A stretch of 5,573 nucleotides of DNA from Candidatus Cloacimonadota bacterium (GTDB lineage: Bacteria > Cloacimonadota > Cloacimonadia > Cloacimonadales > WRIO01), in the NCBI GenBank assembly GCA_009782695.1, contig WRIO01000093.1, forward strand, positions 1-5,573, in the 5' to 3' direction. Shown piece after piece: positions 1 to 4,090 of this stretch (positions within the stretch are counted from its first letter, which is position 1; each line of letters opens with the position of its first letter). The translations under genes were made by a program, and so were the position numbers. The notes below the pieces were generated by a model, which worked only from the letters and a program-made list of their open reading frames with translations, did no database searches and was not told where the DNA came from.

Positions 1-40
1 GGGGGGGTGGACGCGCTAGCGGACGGGGTGGTTAAAAATA
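1..40 (+). repeat. Truncated modular hairpin element (copy A0)
   Basis: This is the 3' part of the same element seen complete at 2826-2880. It reads GGGGTGG, then a small stem CGC-GCTA-GCG, then GACGGGGTGGTTAAAAATA. The left hairpin of the element lies outside the window. It ends a few bases before the ribosome binding site of the methyltransferase gene, which is the same arrangement as copy A2 before purC. Confidence 0.8.
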
Positions 41-50
41 GCGAGGAAAA

Positions 51-884
51 ATGATTAAATACACCCAAAAAAAATGGGAAAGTTTTACTGACTCCAAAAA
101 GCGAAACATACTGACAGCTAGCTTTTTAAAGCTGGAGCAGGCATTGCAGCACATGCAAGCGACACTGCAAAGCTATGAAGAATTTTGTAGCCTTCTGGAG
201 CTTTTGGAGAGTGAGGGCAGTGCTTTGTTGCCAGAGTTTAAAAGGTTAGCAGAGCGGCTTGATTTTAAGGGTTTAAAGCAAGAAATAGCTGATAAAAGAA
301 AGATATACCAGCAGTATCGAGAGAATTTTAATGACGAGATAGTCGGGCAAAAAGACTTTCATTTTTTACCTGTAATCTCACAGCAAGACAGCGAGAAAGA
401 CGCTCCGAAGTTACCAGTGATACTTATACTAGACAATCTACGGTCGGCATTTAATGTCGGGTCAATATTCCGAACAGCAGAGTGCCTAAACATAGAGGAG
501 GTATGGTGCTGTGGCTACACACCCACGCCGAATAGTCACAATGTGCAAAACACAGCTATGGGAACAGAGAAATATGTGGCACACAGGCACTTCGGAGAAA
601 CAAAAGAGGCAATAGTATCTGCTCAAGAAAAAGGTTTTACAGTGTATGCCTTGGAGACCGTTGTAGATTGTCCAACTATATATGAGGCAGATTTAAGCGG
701 AAATATCGCCTTTGTTTTAGGGAATGAGGCTTTGGGGATTGACCCTAAGAATATAGTCTTGTGTGATGGGTGTCTGCAGCTGCCTATTTCAGGCTGGAAA
801 AATTCCTTGAATGTGGCAGTGGCTTGTGCGGTGGCGTGTTTTGAGGCACAAAGGCAAATAGTTGAAAGCACTTCGTGCTGTTGA
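51..884 (+). CDS. SpoU/TrmH-family (SPOUT) RNA methyltransferase
   Basis: Predicted S-adenosylmethionine-dependent 2'-O-ribose methyltransferase of tRNA or rRNA, cytoplasmic. The C-terminal half carries the three SpoU motifs: motif 1 at about residues 127-144 (LDNLRSAFNVGSIFRTAE, with Asn135 and the presumed catalytic Arg141), motif 2 at 221-230 (FVLGNEALGI, Glu226), and motif 3 at 244-262 (LPISGWKNSLNVAVACAVA, with the NSLNV core). These form the knotted cofactor site in this family. The first about 120 residues are helical and charged and match no domain I recognise; they may bind RNA or mediate dimerisation. The start follows GAGGA at 43-47 with a short 3-nt spacing; no better start is near. 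The last residues (VESTSCC) and the TGA stop lie inside a hairpin repeat at 861-906, so the native C-terminus may have been altered. The exact RNA target is not identifiable. Confidence 0.93.
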   Translation: MIKYTQKKWESFTDSKKRNILTASFLKLEQALQHMQATLQSYEEFCSLLELLESEGSALLPEFKRLAERLDFKGLKQEIADKRKIYQQYRENFNDEIVGQKDFHFLPVISQQDSEKDAPKLPVILILDNLRSAFNVGSIFRTAECLNIEEVWCCGYTPTPNSHNVQNTAMGTEKYVAHRHFGETKEAIVSAQEKGFTVYALETVVDCPTIYEADLSGNIAFVLGNEALGIDPKNIVLCDGCLQLPISGWKNSLNVAVACAVACFEAQRQIVESTSCC

Positions 885-906
885 GGACAAGCAAGCTTGT
901 CGTTGA
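861..906. repeat. GTTGA-spaced double hairpin overlapping the methyltransferase 3' end
   Basis: Three GTTGA pentamers (861-865, 880-884, 902-906) separate two hairpins: AGCAC-TTC-GTGCT (867-879) and GACAAG-CAAG-CTTGTC (886-901). The middle GTTGA provides the TGA stop of the upstream gene. A fourth, less exact TTGA follows at 910-913. The layout of fixed spacer plus changing stem resembles the other elements in the following intergenic region. Confidence 0.6.
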
Positions 907-933
907 AGGTTGAGAGGGTTTCGGGTGTGGCGC

Positions 934-1003
934 AATTCCCCTCCAATTTTGGAGGGGTGGCATTTTGGAGCTTGCGGAAAAATGACGGGGTGGTTAAAAA
1001 ATA
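934..1003 (+). repeat. Modular hairpin element, copy A1
   Basis: The first hairpin is CCCCTCCAA (938-946) with TTGGAGGGG (949-957). TGG follows, then a second weaker stem CATTTT (961-966) with AAAATG (979-984), then ACGGGGTGGTTAAAAAATA. The outer sequences match A0 and A2 almost exactly, but the second stem has entirely different sequence and length. With the hairpins on either side it fills most of 885-1363; I see no coding sequence in that stretch. Confidence 0.8.
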
Positions 1004-1010
1004 AACATCC

Positions 1011-1031
1011 GTGCGTAGCACACCGCTTTTT
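1011..1031 (+). repeat. GTGC-N3-GCAC hairpin module followed by a T tract
   Basis: GTGC-GTA-GCAC (1011-1021), then ACCGC and five T (1027-1031). The same module occurs at 1092-1110 (GTGC-GAT-GCAC, ACCG, T tract) and in the opposite orientation at 2696-2719. The stem is only 4 bp and stands 5 nt from the T tract, so I do not call it a terminator. Confidence 0.55.
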
Positions 1032-1075
1032 CCCCGCTCCTGTGGAGAGGGGTGGCAGGCGCTAGCCTGACGGGG
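1031..1075 (+). repeat. Modular hairpin element, copy B1 (left end of palindrome)
   Basis: The first hairpin is CCCC (1032-1035) with GGGG (1049-1052), enclosing CTCC-TGT-GGAG across a G-A mismatch. TGG follows, then the second hairpin CAGGC-GCTA-GCCTG (1056-1069), then ACGGGG. The 27-nt block 1049-1075 is the exact reverse complement of 1298-1324. Confidence 0.8.
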
Positions 1076-1124
1076 TGTGGGAATTATAATCGTGCGATGC
1101 ACACCGTTTTTTATCCCGAAGGGA

Positions 1125-1249
1125 TAATAGCTTAATAGCAAATGGATAACAAAGAAAAAAACACCCCGAAGGGGTGTGACATTATGAGTAGGGTTACACC
1201 CCTTCGGGGTGAATAGGTTGTGTTTGGTGCGGTTGCTATTAAGCTATTA
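1125..1249. repeat. 125-bp inner segment with 17-bp terminal inverted repeats
   Basis: The ends are perfect 17-bp inverted repeats (TAATAGCTTAATAGCAA at 1125-1141; complement at 1233-1249). Each end contains a direct TAATAGC doublet. Inside is a 19-bp inverted repeat (1162-1180 and 1193-1211, one mismatch), each arm of which is itself a hairpin closed by CACCCC/GGGGTG around GAA or TTC. The arms can therefore fold separately or with each other. The terminal repeats recall a MITE, but no target-site duplication is visible beyond the bases of the repeats. Confidence 0.7.
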
Positions 1250-1290
1250 CCACATTCGTGGTAAAATTGTGTCCTGCGGACTGATTAAAT

Positions 1291-1346
1291 ACCCCTGCCC
1301 CGTCAGGCTAGCGCCTGCCACCCCTTCCCGAAGGGACGGGGAAAAA
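1291..1346 (-). repeat. Modular hairpin element, copy B2 (right end of palindrome, mutM leader)
   Basis: This is copy B1 reversed. Hairpin CAGGC-TAGC-GCCTG (1304-1317) is followed by CCACCCC and the hairpin CCCTT-CCCG-AAGGG (1322-1335). CCCCGTC (1298-1304) can also pair with GACGGGG (1335-1341) to close both hairpins into a three-way junction. It ends about 10 bp before the mutM ribosome binding site, so it probably lies in the mutM 5' leader. Confidence 0.8.
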
Positions 1347-1350
1347 AAGA

Positions 1351-1358
1351 AAAGGAGG
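1351..1358 (+). promoter_or_regulatory. Ribosome binding site fixing the GTG start of mutM
   Basis: AAAGGAGG with 5-nt spacing to GTG at 1364. It supports the GTG start, which places the obligatory catalytic proline at residue 2. Confidence 0.85.
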
Positions 1359-1363
1359 CAAAA

Positions 1364-2164
1364 GTGCCAGAATTACCAGAAGTAGAGACAATAAAAAGAG
1401 AGCTTGAAGCTATGATAATAGGTAAAACTATCAAAAAAACTGAAGCGCTTTTAGACAGGGCATTTATAAATAAAGATGGCTTTGACACAAACGGGCAGAT
1501 AGAAAAAATATCGCGGGTAGGCAAATACTTGCTGATAGATATTGCCGATAAATGCACTTTGGTGATACATCTCCGAATGACAGGTAAACTGATTTATGAG
1601 ACAAAAAACACTACACAAGACAGCAAGCACAACAGGGTTATTTTTTATTTTAAAACTGGTGATAGGTTAGTTTTCAATGATATTCGGACTTTTGGGTTAG
1701 TGGAAGTGCTCCCCTACCAGACGCCTTTGCAGTCGATAAAGGATATCGGCATAGACGCCCTGTCAGATGACTTTACCTTTGCTCTTTTCGATGAAATCTG
1801 CCGTAAAAAAGCAGTTCCAATCAAGAATTTATTACTTGACCAGAAGCTGATAGCAGGCATAGGCAATATCTATGCCCAAGAAATATTGTTTTGGGCAAAG
1901 ATAAGCCCTGAAAGAGTGGCAAGTAAGCTTTATACAAAAGAGAGAAAGCGAATTTACGAGCAAATAAATAGAATACTTCTGAAGGCTATCAAACACAATG
2001 GCACTAGCATATCTGATTATCGAAGGATAGACAACAAAACTGGCGAATTTCAAAACTTTTTGCAAGTTTATGCGAAAAAGGTTTGTCCTGTGTGTAAAAA
2101 TACTTTAACAAAGATAAAACAAGGCGGCAGAACAACCACATTTTGCTCGTCTTGTCAAAAATAA
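1364..2164 (+). CDS. mutM: Formamidopyrimidine-DNA glycosylase / AP lyase (Fpg)
   Basis: Base-excision repair enzyme that removes 8-oxoguanine and formamidopyrimidines from DNA and cleaves the abasic site. At 266 residues it is close to the usual length for the family (about 270). The N-terminus MPELPEVETIKREL gives the catalytic Pro2 (N-terminal after Met removal) and Glu3. Lys54 (RVGKYLL) is the conserved phosphate-binding lysine, followed by RMTGKL (71-76) and NDIRTFG (105-111). The helix-two-turn-helix segment covers about 150-183 (core GIGNIYAQEILF). The C-terminal zinc finger has Cys241, Cys244, Cys261 and Cys264 (C-x2-C-x16-C-x2-C) and Arg256 in GGRTTTFC. All key residues are present, so the protein should be active. 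It starts with GTG behind a strong ribosome binding site. The next gene begins 52 bp downstream on the same strand with no terminator seen between, so the two may be cotranscribed. Confidence 0.97.
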   Translation: MPELPEVETIKRELEAMIIGKTIKKTEALLDRAFINKDGFDTNGQIEKISRVGKYLLIDIADKCTLVIHLRMTGKLIYETKNTTQDSKHNRVIFYFKTGDRLVFNDIRTFGLVEVLPYQTPLQSIKDIGIDALSDDFTFALFDEICRKKAVPIKNLLLDQKLIAGIGNIYAQEILFWAKISPERVASKLYTKERKRIYEQINRILLKAIKHNGTSISDYRRIDNKTGEFQNFLQVYAKKVCPVCKNTLTKIKQGGRTTTFCSSCQK

Positions 2165-2216
2165 TGATTGACAGAAATAGGGGTGTAAAAATAGTGGGAA
2201 AAATCAGGGAGAGTGT

Positions 2217-2528
2217 ATGTCATCGAATGTAGAACTTGTAAAATATGTAGCCGAACAGATAGCGGAAGTGGGTGAGGTGACCTATCGAAAAATGTTTGGT
2301 GAATATATGATTTATATCAATGCAAAGACAGTGCTGCTGATTTGCGACGATATAGTGTTTATTCGCAAATGGGAAAATATAGAAGAGCTGTGCCGGGACT
2401 GTGCGACAGGAGTGCCGTATCATAACGCCAAAGAGCATTATATCCTGGACCCTGACGATAAAGATTTTCTGATAAAGGTGGTCACAGAGGCGGAGAAGGT
2501 GGCACAGGTGCCGAAGAAGAAATTATAA
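2217..2528 (+). CDS. TfoX N-terminal-domain protein
   Basis: A 103-residue protein resembling the stand-alone TfoX N-terminal domain. Supporting motifs are VTYRKMFGEYMIYIN (about 21-35), LICDDIVFIRK (40-50) and a late YHNAKEHYILDPDD-type segment (68-81) with a basic KKKL end. In gamma-proteobacteria TfoX/Sxy is a competence regulator, but proteins with only this domain are common and mostly uncharacterised, so no competence role is inferred. There is no signal peptide or membrane segment. The start follows AGGGAG (2206-2211) with 5-nt spacing. It may be cotranscribed with mutM, 52 bp upstream. Confidence 0.85.
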   Translation: MSSNVELVKYVAEQIAEVGEVTYRKMFGEYMIYINAKTVLLICDDIVFIRKWENIEELCRDCATGVPYHNAKEHYILDPDDKDFLIKVVTEAEKVAQVPKKKL

Positions 2529-2533
2529 ATATT

Positions 2534-2695
2534 GGTGTGCTTCGTATGGACGAAAGCCCCTGCCCCGTCAGGCTAGCGCCTGCCACCCCTTCCCGATGGG
2601 ACGGGGAAAAATAGGGTGTGCTTCGTATGGACGAAAGCCCCTGCCCCGTCAGGCTAGCGCCTGCCACCCCTTCCCGATGGGACGGGGAAAAATAG
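2534..2695. repeat. Two identical 81-bp tandem repeats containing element copies B3 and B4
   Basis: Units 2534-2614 and 2615-2695 are identical base for base by my reading. Each holds the hairpin TTCGT-ATGG-ACGAA (2541-2554 in unit 1), then a full B-type element in the same orientation as 1291-1346, with a loop changed to GAT. A diverged third start (2696-2719) keeps GGTGTGCT and GGACGAAAGC but replaces the middle with ACGCAC, making GTGC-TAC-GCAC. The tandem array, A3, the 2775-2795 hairpin and A2 together fill 2529-2880; no gene is seen there. Confidence 0.9.
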
Positions 2696-2720
2696 GGTGT
2701 GCTACGCACGGACGAAAGCA

Positions 2721-2767
2721 TCAAACCACCCCGTCAACAAGTTGACACCCCTCCAATTTGGAGGGGA
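2721..2767 (-). repeat. Modular hairpin element, copy A3 (inverted)
   Basis: Read on the minus strand it has hairpin CCCCTCCAA/TTGGAGGGG (2748-2766), then TGTCAAC-TT-GTTGACGGGGTGG, then TTTGA. The second stem (GTCAAC/GTTGAC, 2733-2746) is unlike those of A0, A1 and A2, although the flanking blocks are the same. Confidence 0.8.
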
Positions 2768-2774
2768 ATATTGG

Positions 2775-2795
2775 ATTCTTCGCTTCGCTCAGAAT
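2775..2795. repeat. ATTCT/AGAAT interspersed hairpin sequence
   Basis: ATTCT (2775-2779) and AGAAT (2791-2795) flank TCGCTTCGCTC, and GACGG follows. From memory, near-identical ATTCTTCGCTTCGCTCAGAA stretches recur in intergenic DNA of many bacterial genomes; this could not be checked here. Function unknown. Confidence 0.5.
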
Positions 2796-2825
2796 GACGG
2801 CAAGAGTTAGTTACGGATGATGTGC

Positions 2826-2880
2826 AATTCCCCTCCAATTTGGAGGGGTGGACGCTTTAGCGGACGGGGTGGTTAAAATA
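2826..2880 (+). repeat. Modular hairpin element, copy A2 (purC leader)
   Basis: Hairpin CCCCTCCA/TGGAGGGG (2830-2848), then TGGA, then CGCT-TT-AGCG (2853-2862), then GACGGGGTGGTTAAAATA. It ends just before the presumed purC ribosome binding site (TTAGGAG, 2884-2890). Its orientation and distance to the gene match copy A0 before the methyltransferase gene. Confidence 0.8.
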
Positions 2881-2902
2881 AATTTAGGAGATAAAATAGA
2901 TT

Positions 2903-3637
2903 ATGTCATTGAGTAAAGAAGGTCTAAAATTACTTCATAAAGGCAAGACAAAAGATGTGTATGAATATGATGAAAAGAGTATTTTGTTGTATTCGAAGGA
3001 CTGTGTGACAGGTTGGGTAGTGAAAAACCCCGATGGCACTACTACTGTGGTGGAAGACCCTGGTGCAAATGAAGTGATAGGTGAAGTAGCTGGCATCGGC
3101 TCTAAAAACATAGTATCAAGCGTATATTATTTCAAAAAATTCACAGAAGCAGGTATCGAAAATCATTTTATCGATGCAGATTTAGGCAGCAAAAACTTAT
3201 TAGTAAAAAAATGCACTCCTATTGGCAAAGGAATGGAGTGTATAGTTCGATTCAAGGCTATGGGCAGCATAGTGCGGGCTTACCCTGATTACTTAAAAAC
3301 AGGGCAAACTTTGACAGACTTTTTCGAGGTAACCACAAAAAATGACGCAGCTGGAGACCCTCGAATCTCAAAAGAACTTTTACTCAGTAAAGACTTTGGC
3401 TCACTGATGACCGAAAAGCAGTATGAAGAGACGCGAGTGCTGTGTTTATCAGCAGCGAAACTAATAAAAGATGATTTATCTCCGCTTGGCTACGAGCTGA
3501 TAGACATAAAGTTCGAGATAGGGCTTTATGAAGGGCGGATAATCTTGATAGATGAAGTGTCAGCGGGAATTATGCGGGTGTTCAAAGGGGATAAGGCATT
3601 GTCTGAAGGCGAGCTAGCAGTGGTGCTGGCACATTAA
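2903..3637 (+). CDS. purC: Phosphoribosylaminoimidazole-succinocarboxamide synthase (SAICAR synthetase)
   Basis: ATP-dependent ligation of aspartate to CAIR, giving SAICAR, in de novo purine synthesis; cytoplasmic. At 244 residues it fits the short bacterial form (about 235-245). Visible motifs are the nucleotide-binding GKTKDVY (14-20), MECIVRFKAMGSIVR (111-125), NDAAGDPRIS (147-156), the family signature LIDIKFEIG (199-207) and LIDEVS (215-220). The stretch after DEVS reads AGIMR where E. coli PurC has PDGSR, so the usual Ser-Pro-Asp is lost while the Arg stays. From memory a clostridial PurC subfamily with DPGAN and DE-S-GGNMRV shares this, so it is probably a subfamily trait rather than damage. 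The ribosome binding site TTAGGAG lies 12 nt from the ATG, longer than usual, but an in-frame TAG at 2897 excludes an earlier ATG. No other purine gene is in view. Confidence 0.88.
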   Translation: MSLSKEGLKLLHKGKTKDVYEYDEKSILLYSKDCVTGWVVKNPDGTTTVVEDPGANEVIGEVAGIGSKNIVSSVYYFKKFTEAGIENHFIDADLGSKNLLVKKCTPIGKGMECIVRFKAMGSIVRAYPDYLKTGQTLTDFFEVTTKNDAAGDPRISKELLLSKDFGSLMTEKQYEETRVLCLSAAKLIKDDLSPLGYELIDIKFEIGLYEGRIILIDEVSAGIMRVFKGDKALSEGELAVVLAH

Positions 3638-3658
3638 AAAACATCATCGAATATGTTG

Positions 3659-3687
3659 TTGATATAAAAAGGATCACACAGTATAAT
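3659..3687 (+). promoter_or_regulatory. Sigma-70-type promoter of the hicB-hicA remnant unit
   Basis: The -35 TTGATA (3659-3664) and -10 TATAAT (3682-3687) are separated by 17 bp, and the ATG lies 19 nt after the -10. A small inverted repeat TATAA-N6-TTATA (3682-3697) overlaps the -10 and could be an operator, but it is short and AT-rich. This is the best promoter match I found in the window. Confidence 0.7.
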
Positions 3688-3706
3688 TTTACTTATAGGA
3701 TGTATT

Positions 3707-3928
3707 ATGGAATTCAGAGGGACTGTAAAAGTCGAAAAAGGACAGTTAGGTTATGTGGCAACATGCCTAGATAATGATGTCGTTTCGCAGGGAGACACGA
3801 TAGAAGAAGCTATAAAAAATGTGAAAGAAGCCATAGCTTGCCATTATGAAGGGGATGCGAACAAGGAAGAGTTAGAGTATTACAAAAACCATGAAATATT
3901 AATATCGAGAGTGGATGTTAAGTTTTAA
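3707..3928 (+). CDS. hicB: HicB-like antitoxin, short form, orphaned
   Basis: A 73-residue protein of the HicB type. It has an N-terminal strand pattern (MEFRGTVKVEKGQLGYVATCLDN), then the QGDTIEEAIKNVKEAI segment (about 28-43) typical of the partial RNase-H-like HicB fold that covers its toxin. There is no C-terminal ribbon-helix-helix or HTH domain, so it probably does not bind DNA itself. TAGGA (3696-3700) gives a ribosome binding site with 6-nt spacing. The stop overlaps the start of the hicA remnant by one base (TAATG), the usual close coupling of this toxin-antitoxin pair in the antitoxin-first order. Since the toxin is broken, this is probably a relic or a free antitoxin able to neutralise HicA toxins made elsewhere. 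Assignment rests on motif recognition plus the neighbour. Confidence 0.85.
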   Translation: MEFRGTVKVEKGQLGYVATCLDNDVVSQGDTIEEAIKNVKEAIACHYEGDANKEELEYYKNHEILISRVDVKF

Positions 3929-4034
3929 TGCCCCATTACCCAATACTTAAAACACAAGAGGTCATAAAGGCAATCGAAAAAGCAGGTTTTTACTTTTAAA
4001 GCTAGAGCTCGATGACTTCTTGAAACTGCTATAA
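3928..4034 (+). pseudogene. hicA: hicA toxin gene remnant with internal deletion
   Basis: From the ATG at 3928 the frame reads MPHYPILKTQEVIKAIEKAG then FYF and stops at 3997-3999. This is a good match to the N-terminus of HicA mRNA interferases (K-x-x-EVI-x-x-(I/L)-E-K-x-GF). A different frame then gives KLELDDFLKLL and a stop (3999-4034), which matches the usual HicA C-terminus (EEFLKLL type). Intact HicA is about 70-80 residues. Some 40 central residues are missing, including the GSH segment with the catalytic histidine, and the join shifts the frame. The product would be an inactive 23-residue peptide. Both ends surviving points to one internal deletion of roughly 120 nt; the size is inferred from family length. 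Confidence 0.8.
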
Positions 4035-4036
4035 AA

Positions 4037-4059
4037 ACTACAAAAGTCTAAAAATAGAC
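4037..4059 (-). terminator. Weak candidate terminator of the minus-strand oxidoreductase operon
   Basis: On the minus strand GTCTA-TTTT-TAGAC (4059-4046) is followed by TTTTG, TAG and TTTTT. It stands 32 nt after the oxidoreductase stop, in the gap between convergent genes. The stem is only 5 bp and AT-rich, so efficiency would be low and the call is tentative. Confidence 0.3.
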
Positions 4060-4090
4060 AAAGCAATAAAGATTACACTCCCAAACGAGA

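Larger units (their letters stand above)
1031..1342. repeat. Large imperfect palindrome built of paired hairpin modules
   Basis: Two 150-bp arms (1031-1180 and 1193-1342) mirror each other about position 1186.5 with a 12-nt centre. Near-identical inverted blocks are 1049-1075 with 1298-1324 (27 bp, perfect), 1125-1141 with 1233-1249 (17 bp, perfect) and 1162-1180 with 1193-1211 (18 of 19). The spacers between blocks are 49/48 and 20/21 nt. Between them, hairpins sit at mirrored positions: 1032-1052 with 1321-1341, 1056-1069 with 1304-1317, 1092-1102 with 1271-1281, and 1111-1127 with 1247-1264. Several of these keep their pairing but not their sequence. No open reading frame of plausible coding character lies inside. 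Confidence 0.85.

Noticed and set aside
1092..1127. Rho-independent terminators among the intergenic hairpins
   Set aside because: The T tract at 1105-1112 follows a 4-bp stem only after several unpaired bases, and the stronger stem at 1111-1127 has its T tract on the 5' side. Most elements are followed by A tracts, not T tracts, on either strand.
623..1141. 172-codon open frame on the minus strand
   Set aside because: Half overlaps the SpoU motif region of the methyltransferase gene antisense and the rest is translated hairpin repeats; no ribosome binding site or domain.
1303..1557. Minus-strand frame over the mutM start
   Set aside because: Antisense to the well-supported N-terminus of mutM.
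2165..2216. Separate promoter for the TfoX-like gene
   Set aside because: No convincing -35/-10 pair is visible in the 52 bp; readthrough from mutM is as likely.
1832..2438. Minus-strand frames at 1832-2065 and 2220-2438
   Set aside because: Antisense shadows of mutM and the TfoX-like gene, without domains or ribosome binding sites.
2534..2719. CRISPR array
   Set aside because: The 81-bp units are adjacent without unique spacers, and no cas gene is present.
2482..2724. 80-codon minus-strand frame with a 27-residue peptide repeat
   Set aside because: It exists only because the tandem unit is 81 bp, a multiple of three, and has no stop in this frame; the peptide is low in information and overlaps the end of the TfoX-like gene.
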